Source of the DNA: Mycobacterium sp. IS-1264
Lineage (GTDB): Bacteria; Actinomycetota; Actinomycetes; Mycobacteriales; Mycobacteriaceae
Length of the DNA: 64,000 bases
Direction of reading: 5' to 3'
Assembly: GCF_001954195.1 (NCBI RefSeq)
Contig: NZ_MBES01000070.1
Span: forward strand, 62,001-126,000
The notes beneath the pieces were generated by a model. That model saw only the letters and a program-made list of their open reading frames with translations. It had not been told where the DNA came from and did no database searches. A program made the position numbers and the translations under genes. This document shows positions 27,005 through 36,187 of the stretch, piece by piece (the stretch's first letter is position 1; every line of letters starts with the position of its first letter).

Positions 27005-27649
27005 GTGTCGCAGATCCGGGGATTGGCGCGCCCGCTGCTGTTGTGCGGCGCGGCGTTGCTGATCGCGGCGTGCACCCGGGTGGTCGGCGGCACCGCGGTG
27101 CCGGGATTCGGCGCCCCCCACCGGGGTGTGCAGGGCGTCAATGTCGACACCATCCTGCTGGACCAGCCACGCATGCAAGCGATTACCGGCGCCGGCCAGC
27201 ACCTGACGATCATCCCCACGATGGACGACACGTCCCCGGTGGACATCGACGCGCTGGCCAATACCACCCCGCGGGAGTGCCGGTTCCTGTTCGCCGAGAC
27301 GGCGACGTTCGGGCCCGACATCCAGGAATTCCACAAGACGACCTTCCAGGACCCGCCCGACGGCGCGCTGATCTCCGAAGGCGCGGCGGCCTATCGGGAC
27401 GCCGACGGAGCGCGGGGCGCGTTCGGCGCGCTGGTGAAGACCGTCGGGAACTGCGCGGACGGCGTGGCCGGCCAGATGTTCGTCGGCGAGTGGAAGGCCG
27501 ACGCCAACTCGCTGCAGATGCGGCCCGGCGGCTGCGGTCGCGACTACCGGGTGCTGTCGGTGGCCCTGCTAGAGGTCACGTTCTGCGGATTCCCGCAGAC
27601 GGTGTCGGACATCGTGATGACCAACATCGTCGCCAACGTGCCGGGCTAG
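27005..27649 (+). CDS. lpqA: Lipoprotein LpqA, PknH-like extracellular sensor domain
   Basis: Exported lipoprotein of 214 residues: signal peptide with hydrophobic core PLLLCGAALLIAAC and lipobox IAAC, then a PknH-type sensor domain (~45-214) with conserved Cys in ECRFLF, GNCADG, GGCGRDY and TFCGFP likely forming disulfides. GTG at 27005 is used; GTG at 26996 is an alternative, since GAGAGG at 26987-26992 is too close to one and far from the other. Ends 4 bp inside the convergent mnmA stop. Ligand unknown. Confidence 0.85.
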   Translation: MSQIRGLARPLLLCGAALLIAACTRVVGGTAVPGFGAPHRGVQGVNVDTILLDQPRMQAITGAGQHLTIIPTMDDTSPVDIDALANTTPRECRFLFAETATFGPDIQEFHKTTFQDPPDGALISEGAAAYRDADGARGAFGALVKTVGNCADGVAGQMFVGEWKADANSLQMRPGGCGRDYRVLSVALLEVTFCGFPQTVSDIVMTNIVANVPG

Positions 27650-28722
27650 CCGCGGGTGCCGGTGATGGTGGCGCTGCCCAGCACCTCGTCACCGCCGGGG
27701 TCCGGGCGATACATCACCAGCGTCTGGCCGGGCGCCACGCCGCGCAACGGGGTACGCAACCGCACGTCGAGTTCGTCGCCGACCAATTCAGCCACCGCAC
27801 CGGCGGTTTCGCCGTGGGCGCGCACCTGAACCGCGCACTCGATGGGACCCGCGAATGGCACCCCCGCGGTGAAGACCGGCGCCCGCCCCCGCAGCGCAAC
27901 CACATCGAGATCGTCGGCCGCACCCACGTGCACGGTCGCGGTGTCGGCATCGATGGCCGTCACGTAGCGCGGGCGGCCATCGGGTCCCGGCCCGGCGATG
28001 CCCAGGCCTTTGCGCTGGCCGATGGTGAAACCGTGCACGCCGTCGTGGGTGGCCAGCACCGCGCCGTCGGCGTCGACCACCGCGCCGCGGCGCACCCCGA
28101 TGCGCTCCCCCAGAAACGCGCGGGTGTCGCCGGACGGGATGAAGCAGATGTCGTGGCTGTCCGGCTTGTCGGCAACCGCCAGGCCACGGCGCGCGGCCTC
28201 GGCACGGATCTGCGGCTTGGGGGTGTCGCCGATCGGGAACGCGGCGTGGCGCAACTGCTCGGCCGTCAGCACGGCCAGCACGTAGGACTGGTCCTTGTCC
28301 TCATCGACGGCACGACGCAGCCGACCCTGCGACAACCGGGCGTAGTGCCCGGTGGCCACCGTGTCGAAGCCGAGCGCGAGGGCTCTCGCGGACAGCGCCG
28401 AGAACTTGATGCGCTGATTGCATCGCACGCAGGGGTTGGGGGTCTCCCCACGCGCATACGACGACACGAAATCGTCGATCACGTCCGCTTTGAACCGGTC
28501 CGCGAAATCCCATACGTAGAACGGGATTCCGAGCACGTCGGCCACTCGGCGCGCATCGGAGGCGTCTTCTTTCGAGCAGCACCCGCGCGATCCGGTGCGC
28601 AGCGTGCCGGGCGCGCTGGACAGCGCCAGGTGCACGCCGACCACGTCGTGCCCGGCGTCCACCATGCGCGCGGCGGCGACCGACGAGTCCACGCCACCGC
28701 TCATCGCGGCGAGGACCTTCAT
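27646..28722 (-). CDS. mnmA: tRNA-specific 2-thiouridylase
   Basis: Adds sulfur to U34 of tRNA(Lys/Glu/Gln), using persulfide passed from IscS. 358 residues. PP-loop SGGVDSS at residues 8-14; catalytic Cys in NPCVRCNQ and in DSHDICFIPSG. Stop of iscS overlaps its start by 4 bp, so sulfur donor and acceptor enzymes are produced together. In H37Rv (Rv3024c, trmU) I remember an ESX-3-like esxQRS/PPE block and IS1081 next to it; here lpqA is adjacent. Confidence 0.96.
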   Translation of the reverse strand: MKVLAAMSGGVDSSVAAARMVDAGHDVVGVHLALSSAPGTLRTGSRGCCSKEDASDARRVADVLGIPFYVWDFADRFKADVIDDFVSSYARGETPNPCVRCNQRIKFSALSARALALGFDTVATGHYARLSQGRLRRAVDEDKDQSYVLAVLTAEQLRHAAFPIGDTPKPQIRAEAARRGLAVADKPDSHDICFIPSGDTRAFLGERIGVRRGAVVDADGAVLATHDGVHGFTIGQRKGLGIAGPGPDGRPRYVTAIDADTATVHVGAADDLDVVALRGRAPVFTAGVPFAGPIECAVQVRAHGETAGAVAELVGDELDVRLRTPLRGVAPGQTLVMYRPDPGGDEVLGSATITGTRG

Positions 28723-29924
28723 CGACCCGCTCCAGCCGCCGCCAGGGCGGCGCGCCGGGCCCGATCCACCGCGCCCGGCAGCACCCCCAACACGGCGTCG
28801 ATGTCGGCGTCAACACTGGTGTGCCCCAACGAAAGACGCAACGAGCCGCGGGCGCTGGCCGGATCGGCGCCCATCGCGATCAGCACGTGTGACGGCTGCG
28901 CGACACCGGCGGTGCACGCCGAACCGGTCGAGCACTCGATCCCGTTGGCGTCCAACAGCATCAGCAGCGCATCGCCCTCACAGCCGCGGAAGGTGAAGTG
29001 CGCATTGCCCGGGAGCCGCTGGGGGTACCTCCCGCTTGCGGGGGACGGGTCGGCGGCGCCGTTGACAACGACGTCGTCGATGCCCGCGAGTACGCCCTCG
29101 ACCAGGCGATCGCGTAACGTTCGCAACCGCGCACCGTTGGCCGCGAGTCCGTCCACCGCGATGCGGGCCGCCGCCGCCATTCCGACGGCGCCGGCCACAT
29201 CGGGTGTGCCGGAACGGATGTCGCGCTCCTGCCCACCGCCGTGCGACAGCGGTACACAGGTGACGTCCCGCCGCAGCAGCAACGCCCCGACCGCCGGCGG
29301 ACCGCCGAACTTGTGTGCGGCCACACTCATCGCCGACAGCCCGCTGGCGCTGAAGTCGACGGGCAGCTGCCCGACCGCCTGAATGGCGTCGCTGTGCATC
29401 GGGACGCCGAATTCGGCTGCGACGGCCGCGAGTTCGGCGACCGGCATGACGGTGCCGACTTCGTTGTTGGCCCACATCACCGACACGAGCGCGACGTCGT
29501 CATGACGGGTCAGCACCTCGCGCAGCGCGGCCGCCGACACCGACCCGTCGGGTGCGGTGGGCAGCCAGGTAACTTCGGCGTCCTCGTGTTCGACGAGCCA
29601 GTTCACCGAGTCGAGGACGGCGTGGTGTTCGACCTCACTCGTGACGATGCGCCGGCGGCGCGGCTCGGCTCCCCGCCGGGCCCAATAGATCCCCTTGACC
29701 GCCAGGTTGTCGCTCTCGGTGCCGCCCGCGGTGAAGATCACCTCCGACGGACGCGCGCCCAGCTTCTCGGCGATCAGCTCGCGCGATTCCTCGACCCGGC
29801 GCCGCGCCGCGCGGCCGCTGGTGTGCAGCGAGGAGGCGTTGCCCACGGTGGCCAGCGCAGCCGTCATCGCCTCGATGGCGGCGGGGTGCATCGGGGTCGT
29901 CGCGGCGTGATCGAGATAGACCAT
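28719..29924 (-). CDS. iscS: Cysteine desulfurase IscS-like, with in-frame repeat insertion
   Basis: PLP enzyme that takes sulfur from cysteine for Fe-S clusters and tRNA thiolation. 401 residues from ATG at 29924 (MVYLDHAATTPMHP). PLP Lys in AAHKFGGPP, catalytic Cys loop CSTGSACTAG. Between residues ~296 and 305 it carries a short extra stretch (ADPSPASGRYPQ) encoded by a GC-rich palindromic mini-repeat at 29018-29049. The H37Rv protein is 393 residues as I recall, which fits an 8-codon insertion. The frame is open to 30152 but the upstream part is not conserved. Confidence 0.93.
   Translation of the reverse strand: MVYLDHAATTPMHPAAIEAMTAALATVGNASSLHTSGRAARRRVEESRELIAEKLGARPSEVIFTAGGTESDNLAVKGIYWARRGAEPRRRRIVTSEVEHHAVLDSVNWLVEHEDAEVTWLPTAPDGSVSAAALREVLTRHDDVALVSVMWANNEVGTVMPVAELAAVAAEFGVPMHSDAIQAVGQLPVDFSASGLSAMSVAAHKFGGPPAVGALLLRRDVTCVPLSHGGGQERDIRSGTPDVAGAVGMAAAARIAVDGLAANGARLRTLRDRLVEGVLAGIDDVVVNGAADPSPASGRYPQRLPGNAHFTFRGCEGDALLMLLDANGIECSTGSACTAGVAQPSHVLIAMGADPASARGSLRLSLGHTSVDADIDAVLGVLPGAVDRARRAALAAAGAGR
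29018..29049. repeat. Palindromic mini-repeat inside iscS
   Basis: Core CCCGCTTGCGGG (with GGTACC-like flank, GGGGGTACCTCCCGC) forms a tight hairpin with a TT loop. A similar short repeat recurs in non-tuberculous mycobacterial genomes as I remember them, but only one copy was noticed in this window. It is translated in frame within iscS. Confidence 0.6.
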
Positions 29925-29965
29925 GACCCGCCCCACGATACCTGCAGGCCAGGGCGGCCCCGAAG

Positions 29966-30799
29966 CTAGGAAGCCACCAGCACGTGTCCCCGACCCGACT
30001 GCTGCCCCGCGCGCCGCGACACCCCGACGCCCACGGCCCACTGGCAGCGGCGGGCCAGCGCCCGCCGATCGGCGCCCGGTAGCTGCAGGGATTCGACGTG
30101 AACGTGCGCCCACGTGCGGCGCACGGTGAGCAACCGGCAGATCGACCGCCACAGGGTGTCGTCGCCGACGAACGCGGGAGCGGTGGAAACGGCGCCATCG
30201 GCGTGGTGGTAGGTCAACCGAAGCGGCTGCACCGGGCGGCCGGCGTCAATCGCGGCCTGGAACATCGCCGGATAGAAGGAACCGCAGGCGACGCCGCACC
30301 AGGTGGTGCCTTCGGGGAAGGCCACCACGGTTTGACCGGCACGCAGCCGATCCGCGACGGTGTCTACCACTTCGGGCAGCCGTCGCAGACTGGCCCGCTC
30401 GATGGGGATGATCTTGAGCATGCGGGCCAGGGGTCCGGTGAACATGTCCGCGCGGGCGACGAACGACCCCGGCAACACCGAACCGATGGCGAAGACGTCC
30501 AGCCAGGACATGTGCGGGCTGACCACCAGGACCCCGCGTAGGTTGCGAATCGGGCTGCCCGACACCCGAATCCGCACCCCGAAACAGCGCAGCACCGCGC
30601 GGCAATAGAAGCGCTGCACCCGCAGCTGGCCCGGCAGCGGCACCAGCGCCAGCGGTACCCCGGGCGCCAGCAGCACCGCCAACAGGACGCGAAGCGTCAC
30701 CCGCAGCACCACCCGCCACCGCGACGACGACGCGGTACCCACACCCACGCAGCTGCTATCGCACGTCGCGCGGGGCAGCCAGGCGTGGGCGGCGGTCAT
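29966..30799 (-). CDS. 1-acyl-glycerol-3-phosphate acyltransferase-like (PlsC family)
   Basis: 277-residue membrane-bound acyltransferase (Rv3026c-like). Transmembrane start (~30-55, VTLRVLLAVLLAPGVPLALV), catalytic HX4D box as HMSWLD (~95) and second block FPEGTT (~165). Likely acylates lysophosphatidate or a related lipid. Start codon overlaps the stop of the upstream GNAT gene by 4 bp, so the two acyltransferases are coupled. Confidence 0.87.
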   Translation of the reverse strand: MTAAHAWLPRATCDSSCVGVGTASSSRWRVVLRVTLRVLLAVLLAPGVPLALVPLPGQLRVQRFYCRAVLRCFGVRIRVSGSPIRNLRGVLVVSPHMSWLDVFAIGSVLPGSFVARADMFTGPLARMLKIIPIERASLRRLPEVVDTVADRLRAGQTVVAFPEGTTWCGVACGSFYPAMFQAAIDAGRPVQPLRLTYHHADGAVSTAPAFVGDDTLWRSICRLLTVRRTWAHVHVESLQLPGADRRALARRCQWAVGVGVSRRAGQQSGRGHVLVAS

Positions 30800-31644
30800 C
30801 GTGCGCCGCCGGCCATCTCATCCGCCATTTGAGAAGCCGCCGACACCGACCGGAGCCGCTTGAGATATCGGGTATCGGCCCGTCGTTTGTCCAGCAGCAC
30901 GCAGAAGTCACCCACGCCGAAATCCGGATCGTGCGCCGGCTCGCCGCAGACCTGCGCGCCCAGCCGCAGGTAGCCACGCATCAGCGCTGGAACCGACGGC
31001 CGCGGCGGCGCGGGAATGTCGTCGAGGGCCCGCCCGTCGACGCGCACCGGCAGGTGCGGCTCGACGCGGTACCGCTCCGGCGCGCCGTGCCGGCTCAGGA
31101 TGAAGTCCCGGACGCCGCGCAGCTGGCTGCCCGGGACGTCACCGTCCGATTCGGCGCCGATGGGCACCGACACGCACCCCGTCACGTAGTCGTAGCTGTA
31201 GCGGTCCAGGTAGGCCAGGATGCCCGCCCACATCAGCAGCACCACGCCGCCGTTGCGGTGACCGTCGCGCACCACGGCGCGCCCCATCTCCACCAGCGAC
31301 GGCCGCAGCGGGTCGAAGGCGCGTACGTCGAATTCCGTTGCGGTGTAAAGCCCACCGGCCGCGATGGCCCCGGCCGGCGCCAACATCCGGTAACAACCCA
31401 CCAGCTCACCGGTGTCGTCGTCGCGGACCAGCAAGTGATCGCAGTACTCGTCGAAGCGGTCCGCGTCGACGTGGTCGGCGGCCGGCAGCGCGAAGCCCGG
31501 CGTGCTGGTGAACACCTCGTAGCGGAGCCGCTGGGCCGCCTCGATCGAATCGGGGTCGGTGGCCAACAGCAGCGAGTAGCGCGGTCCAGACGAACCGATC
31601 GCCTCCGGCTGGTCGCCGGCTATCAGGACAGAAGCAATGCTCAT
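30796..31644 (-). CDS. GNAT-family acyltransferase, OlsB/hemolysin-like (Rv3027c-like)
   Basis: 282 residues from ATG at 31644 (TTG at 31653 is less likely). N-acyltransferase fold of the ornithine-lipid/autoinducer synthase-like group: AQRLRYEVFTSTPGF, FDEYCDHLLVRDDDTGELVGCYR and LVEMGRAVV are typical. Its coupling to a PlsC partner (4 bp overlap) is the same pairing used for ornithine lipid synthesis (OlsB then OlsA), so a related two-step acylation is inferred but not shown. Confidence 0.82.
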   Translation of the reverse strand: MSIASVLIAGDQPEAIGSSGPRYSLLLATDPDSIEAAQRLRYEVFTSTPGFALPAADHVDADRFDEYCDHLLVRDDDTGELVGCYRMLAPAGAIAAGGLYTATEFDVRAFDPLRPSLVEMGRAVVRDGHRNGGVVLLMWAGILAYLDRYSYDYVTGCVSVPIGAESDGDVPGSQLRGVRDFILSRHGAPERYRVEPHLPVRVDGRALDDIPAPPRPSVPALMRGYLRLGAQVCGEPAHDPDFGVGDFCVLLDKRRADTRYLKRLRSVSAASQMADEMAGGAR

Positions 31645-31748
31645 GGGAAACAACGTCGCGCAGTCGATGTACCGATCGGCATCGCCGCTGTGACGTGTCG
31701 GTGCACGTCAGGTGACGAAATGTCGCAGAAATAGTGGCGAAAACAACA

Positions 31749-31772
31749 GCCCCGCGGGGTAATCCGCGGGGC
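31749..31772 (-). terminator. Hairpin terminator after etfA
   Basis: Perfect 9 bp inverted repeat GCCCCGCGG-N6-CCGCGGGGC, 24 bases beyond the etfA stop, followed on the minus strand by TGTTGTTTT. It separates etfBA from the GNAT-plsC pair. Confidence 0.75.
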
Positions 31773-31795
31773 CGTTGGTTAACTCGGTGGGGCCG

Positions 31796-32752
31796 TCAGC
31801 CCTTGCGGGCCTTGATCGCGTCGGTGAGCTGCGGGGCGACCTTGAACAGGTCGCCCACCACGCCGTAATCGGCGATCTCGAAGATGGGCGCCTCTTCGTC
31901 CTTGTTGACCGCGACGATGGTCTTCGACGTCTGCATGCCCGCGCGGTGCTGGATCGCACCGGAGATGCCCAGCGCGATGTAGAGCTGCGGAGAAACCGTC
32001 TTGCCCGTCTGGCCGACCTGGAACTGGCCCGGGTAGTAGCCGGAGTCGACGGCGGCGCGTGACGCCCCGACCGCAGCACCCAGCGAATCGGCCAGCGCCT
32101 CGACGACGTTGAAGTTCTCGGCGCTGCCGACGCCACGGCCACCGGAGACCACGATGGTGGCCTCGGTCAGCTCCGGGCGGTCACCGGCGACGGCGGGCTC
32201 GCGCGACGTGATCTTGGTGGCGTTCTCGGCGGGAGCCGGCACCTCCACGGTGACCTGCTCGCCGGCGCCCGCGGCCGGCTCGGCGTCGATGGCGCCGGCC
32301 CGCACCGTGATCACCGGGGTGTCGCCGTTGGCCTGCGCCTCGACGGTGAACGCTCCACCGAAGATGGAATGGGTGGCCTTGGCGCCCTCCTTGACGTCGA
32401 CCACGTCGACGAGCAGACCGGAGCCGATCCGGGCCGCCAGCCGTCCCGCGATCTCCTTGCCGTCGGCGTTGGCCGCCAGCAGCACGGCGGCGGGCGCGTT
32501 GGACTCGGCCAGCGCGGCCAGCACGTCGACCGTAGGGGTGATCAGGTAGTTGTCGACGGCGTCGGACTCGGCGACGTAGATCTTGGCGGCGCCGGCCTCC
32601 TTCAGCCCGTCGGCCAGCGGCGCGGCCGTGCCGGGCGCGCCGACAACGACGGCGGCCGGCTCACCCAGCGCGCGGGCGGCGGTGATCAATTCGGAGGTGA
32701 CCTTCTTCAGGGCGCCTTCGGCGTGCTCGACGAGCACCAATACTTCAGCCAT
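31796..32752 (-). CDS. etfA: Electron transfer flavoprotein alpha subunit
   Basis: FAD-bearing subunit (FixB) of the ETF dimer that passes electrons from acyl-CoA dehydrogenases to the quinone pool. 318 residues; N-terminal domain (VLVLVEHAEGALKKVTSEL) and the FAD domain (GRGVGSAENF, DSGYYPGQFQVGQTGKTVSP, GISGAIQH, NKDEEAPIFEIADYG) are complete. 40 bp after etfB; a terminator follows. Confidence 0.97.
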   Translation of the reverse strand: MAEVLVLVEHAEGALKKVTSELITAARALGEPAAVVVGAPGTAAPLADGLKEAGAAKIYVAESDAVDNYLITPTVDVLAALAESNAPAAVLLAANADGKEIAGRLAARIGSGLLVDVVDVKEGAKATHSIFGGAFTVEAQANGDTPVITVRAGAIDAEPAAGAGEQVTVEVPAPAENATKITSREPAVAGDRPELTEATIVVSGGRGVGSAENFNVVEALADSLGAAVGASRAAVDSGYYPGQFQVGQTGKTVSPQLYIALGISGAIQHRAGMQTSKTIVAVNKDEEAPIFEIADYGVVGDLFKVAPQLTDAIKARKG

Positions 32753-32792
32753 GGGTTATATCGCTCTTCTCGTTAGATGACGGGCGTGGGGT

Positions 32793-33593
32793 TCAGATGA
32801 TCTTCTGGCCGACCAGGTACTGGGCGATCTGGTTGCCGCCTTCACCTTCGTCGGCGACCTTCTCGCCCGCGGTCTTCGGCGGCTTCGGCGTCGACGACAG
32901 CACCGTGGTGCCGGCATTGGCCAGCCCGACCTCGTCGCCCTCGACCCCGATCTCGGCCAGCGTCAGGACAGTGACTTCCTTCTTCTTGGCGGCCATGATG
33001 CCTTTGAAGGACGGGAAGCGCGGCTCGTTGATCTTCTCGTTGACGCTCACGACCGCGGGCAGTGTGGCCTCGAGGGTGAACACGCCGTCGTCGGTCTCGC
33101 GCTCGCCGATGACCTTGCCGCCCTCGAGCGACAGCTTGCGCAGGTGGGTGAGCTGCGGCAGCCCGAGGTACTCGGCGATGATCGCCGGCACCGCACCGCC
33201 GACGCCGTCGGTGGCCTCGTTACCGGCGATGACCAGCTCGGTGCCCTCGATGGTGCCCAGCGCGCGGGCCAGCGCCCACCCGGTCTGGATCACGTCCGAG
33301 CCGTGCATGCCGTCGTCCTTGAGGTGGACGGCCTTGTCGGCGCCCATGGACAGGGCCTTGCGGATCGCCTCGGTGGCGCGCTCGGGACCGGCGGTCAGCA
33401 CGGTCACCGACCCCTCGACGCCGTCGGCGGCCTCTTTCTCCCGAATCTGCAGCGCCTCTTCCACGGCGCGCTCGTTGATCTCGTCCAGCACCGCGTCGGC
33501 GGCCTCGCGGTCCAGCGTGAAATCGCCGTCAGTGAGCTTGCGCTCCGACCACGTGTCTGGGACCTGCTTGATCAGGACCACGATGTTCGTCAT
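32793..33593 (-). CDS. etfB: Electron transfer flavoprotein beta subunit
   Basis: AMP-binding subunit (FixA) of ETF, 266 residues. Characteristic start (VVLIKQVPDTWSERKL), INERAVEEALQIRE, and the nucleotide region VIAGNEATDGVGGAVPA. First gene of etfBA. AGGAGG lies upstream of the ATG. It diverges from the methylglucose lipopolysaccharide-type cluster, with 192 bp between starts. Confidence 0.97.
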   Translation of the reverse strand: MTNIVVLIKQVPDTWSERKLTDGDFTLDREAADAVLDEINERAVEEALQIREKEAADGVEGSVTVLTAGPERATEAIRKALSMGADKAVHLKDDGMHGSDVIQTGWALARALGTIEGTELVIAGNEATDGVGGAVPAIIAEYLGLPQLTHLRKLSLEGGKVIGERETDDGVFTLEATLPAVVSVNEKINEPRFPSFKGIMAAKKKEVTVLTLAEIGVEGDEVGLANAGTTVLSSTPKPPKTAGEKVADEGEGGNQIAQYLVGQKII

Positions 33594-33785
33594 GAGTGTG
33601 GTTCGTCCTCCTCGAAGGAGTTCCGCAGTGCGCGACTGCGGGAACTCGGTACACGTTTAGCAACGCACAGCGGTATTACTACGAGGTAAGTTTGTGCGTT
33701 CTGCACTCACACCATAGCGGGTCGTAGTGCACGTTCCTTCGGCCCGGTTCGCGAATCGGACACTTCGCGTTAGCCTCCCTATGCA

Positions 33786-34604
33786 ATGAGCGCATTCGTC
33801 CCCGACGTCCCGCAACGCGTCCCCGGCAGCACCTCGCCTGCGCCTGACGCGGTGTTGACGCTGACAGGCGAGCGCACGATCCCCGATCTGGACATCGAGA
33901 ACTATTGGTTTCGCCGCCACGAGGTGGTGTACGAACGCCTTGCGCCGCGCTGCGCCGGCCGCGACGTGCTCGAGGCCGGATGTGGCGAAGGTTACGGCGC
34001 CGACCTGATCGCGGGCGTCGCCCGCCGGGTCGTCGCGGTCGACTACGACGAGGCCGCGGTGGCCCACGTCCGCGCCCGCTACGCCAGGGTGGACGTCATG
34101 CAGGCAAACCTGGCCGACCTGCCGCTGCCCGATGCGTCTGTGGACGTGGTGGTGAACTTCCAGGTGATCGAGCACCTGTGGGACCAGGCCCGGTTCGTGG
34201 CCGAATGCGCCCGGGTGCTGCGTCCGTCCGGGTTGTTGATGATGTCGACGCCCAACCGCATCACCTTCTCCCCGGGTCGCGACACCCCGGTCAATCCGTT
34301 CCACACCCGCGAACTCAACGCGCGCGAGCTGACCGAGCTGCTGGTCGACGGCGGTTTCGGCGAGGTGTCGATCAGTGGTGTGTTCCACGGTCCGCGGCTG
34401 CGCGAGATGGACGCCCGGCACGGCGGCTCGATCATCGACGCGCAGATCGCGCGCGCGGTGGCCGACGCGCCGTGGCCGCCCGAGCTGGCCGCGGACGTCG
34501 CCGCCGTCAGCACCGACGACTTCGACCTGATCGAGGCGGGCGACTCGAGCGCGCACGACATAGATGACAGCCTGGATCTCATCGCGATCGCGGTGCGCCC
34601 GTGA
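33786..34604 (+). CDS. SAM-dependent methyltransferase of the MGLP-type cluster (Rv3030-like)
   Basis: 272-residue class I methyltransferase. Motif I EAGCGEGYGADLIA (~60), acidic motif DYDEAAVAHV, motif IV VVNFQVIEHLWDQ. In M. tuberculosis the orthologous gene heads the locus for methylglucose lipopolysaccharide and is proposed to O-methylate glucose units. That role is inferred from the neighbours: its stop overlaps the GH57 gene by 4 bp, which in turn overlaps the GT4 gene. Confidence 0.88.
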   Translation: MSAFVPDVPQRVPGSTSPAPDAVLTLTGERTIPDLDIENYWFRRHEVVYERLAPRCAGRDVLEAGCGEGYGADLIAGVARRVVAVDYDEAAVAHVRARYARVDVMQANLADLPLPDASVDVVVNFQVIEHLWDQARFVAECARVLRPSGLLMMSTPNRITFSPGRDTPVNPFHTRELNARELTELLVDGGFGEVSISGVFHGPRLREMDARHGGSIIDAQIARAVADAPWPPELAADVAAVSTDDFDLIEAGDSSAHDIDDSLDLIAIAVRP

Positions 34605-36187
34605 ACATCGACCGCGTGCCCGGGATGTTCACCCTGGTGCTGCACACCCACCTGCCGTGGCTCGCCCACCACGGGCGCTGGCCGGTGGGCGAGGAATGGC
34701 TCTACCAGTCCTGGGCCGCGGCCTACCTGCCGCTGTTGCGGGTGCTGCGCACCTTGGCCGACGAGGATCGCCGCGGCGTGATCACCCTCGGCGTCACGCC
34801 GGTGGTCAACGCCCAGCTGGACGACCCGTACTGCCTCGACGGCATGCATCACTGGCTGGCCAACTGGCGGCTGCGGGCGGCCGAGGCGGCCAGTGTCCGC
34901 TCGGTTCCCAGATCCAAGTCGGCCGGCTACCAATCGTGCACACCGGAAGCGTTGCGGGCCTTCGGGATTCGCGAATGCGCCGAAGCCGATGCCGCGCTGG
35001 AGGATTTCGCCACACTGTGGCGGCACGGGGGCAGCCCGCTGCTGCGCGGCCTGATCGACGCGGGCACGGTGGAGCTGCTCGGCGGCCCGCTGGCCCACCC
35101 GTTCCAGCCGCTGCTCGCGCCCCGGCTGCGCGAGTTCGCGCTGCGCGAAGGCCTGGCCGACCCGCAGCTGCGGCTGGCCCACACCCCGGGCGGCATCTGG
35201 GCGCCCGAATGCGCCTACGCCCCGGGCATGGAACACGATTACGCCGCGGCGGGCGTCACCCACTTCATGGTCGACGGCCCGTCGCTGCACGGCGATACCG
35301 CGCTGGGGCGGCCCGTCGGCGACACCGGCGTGGTCGCGTTCGGGCGCGACCTGCAGGTCAGCTACCGGGTGTGGTCGCCGAAGTCGGGCTATCCCGGCCA
35401 TGCGGCCTATCGCGACTTCCACACCTACGACCACCTCACCGGCCTCAAGCCGGCCCGTGTCACCGGCCGCAACGTGGGATCGGAGGCCAAGGCGCCCTAC
35501 GACCCCGAGCGGGCCGACCGCGCCGTCGACGTCCACGTCGCCGACTTCGTCGACGTGGTGCGCGCGCGGTTGTTGTCCGAGTCGGATCGCATCGGGCGCC
35601 CCGCCCATGTGGTCGCGGCGTTCGACACCGAACTGTTCGGCCACTGGTGGTACGAGGGGCCGACGTGGCTGGCGCGGCTGCTGCGCGCCCTGCCCGCCGC
35701 CGGTGTCCGGGTGGGCACGCTCAGCGACGCGCTGGCCGGCGGATTCGTCGGCGACGCCGTCGCCTTGCCGCCGAGTTCGTGGGGCTCGGGCAAGGACTGG
35801 CAGGTTTGGGCGGGCGAGCAGGTCGCCGATCTAGTCCAGCTCAACACCGAAGTCGTCGACACCGCCCTGAGCACCGTCGACAAGGCCTTGTCACAGACCA
35901 GGTCGCAGACGGCATCGCTGGACGGGCCGCTCCCCCGCGATCGCGTCGCCGATCAGATCCTGCGCGAGACCCTGCTGACCGTCTCCAGCGACTGGCCGTT
36001 CATGGTCAGTAAGGACTCGGCCGCCGACTACGCCCGCTACCGCGCGCACCTGCATGCGCACGCGACCCGCGAGATCGCCGGCGCGCTGGCATCGGGCCGG
36101 CGCGAGACCGCGGAGCGCCTGGCCGACGGCTGGAACCGCGCCGACGGCCTGTTCGGCGCCCTGGACGCCCGAAGGCTGCCCCGATGA
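34601..36187 (+). CDS. GH57 alpha-glucan branching enzyme (Rv3031-like)
   Basis: 528 residues from GTG. GH57 (beta/alpha)7 domain with HTHLPWLAHHG near the start, nucleophile Glu in GIWAPECAYAPG (~205) and the catalytic Asp in FDTELFGHWW (~350), followed by the C-terminal helical domain of branching enzymes. It would introduce 1,6-branches into the 1,4-glucan or methylglucose polymer. Middle gene of a three-gene unit with 4 bp overlaps on both sides. Confidence 0.92.
   Translation: MNIDRVPGMFTLVLHTHLPWLAHHGRWPVGEEWLYQSWAAAYLPLLRVLRTLADEDRRGVITLGVTPVVNAQLDDPYCLDGMHHWLANWRLRAAEAASVRSVPRSKSAGYQSCTPEALRAFGIRECAEADAALEDFATLWRHGGSPLLRGLIDAGTVELLGGPLAHPFQPLLAPRLREFALREGLADPQLRLAHTPGGIWAPECAYAPGMEHDYAAAGVTHFMVDGPSLHGDTALGRPVGDTGVVAFGRDLQVSYRVWSPKSGYPGHAAYRDFHTYDHLTGLKPARVTGRNVGSEAKAPYDPERADRAVDVHVADFVDVVRARLLSESDRIGRPAHVVAAFDTELFGHWWYEGPTWLARLLRALPAAGVRVGTLSDALAGGFVGDAVALPPSSWGSGKDWQVWAGEQVADLVQLNTEVVDTALSTVDKALSQTRSQTASLDGPLPRDRVADQILRETLLTVSSDWPFMVSKDSAADYARYRAHLHAHATREIAGALASGRRETAERLADGWNRADGLFGALDARRLPR

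Noticed and set aside
27043..29382. 779-codon plus-strand open frame over lpqA, mnmA and iscS
   Set aside because: Low-complexity Arg/Gly/His-rich translation, spans three real genes on other frames or strands.
33660..33740. Possible fourth copy of the dispersed inverted repeat upstream of etfB
   Set aside because: Only short fragments (GTGCACGTTC-like, ACTACGA/TCGTAGT) resemble the family; arms do not pair over a useful length.
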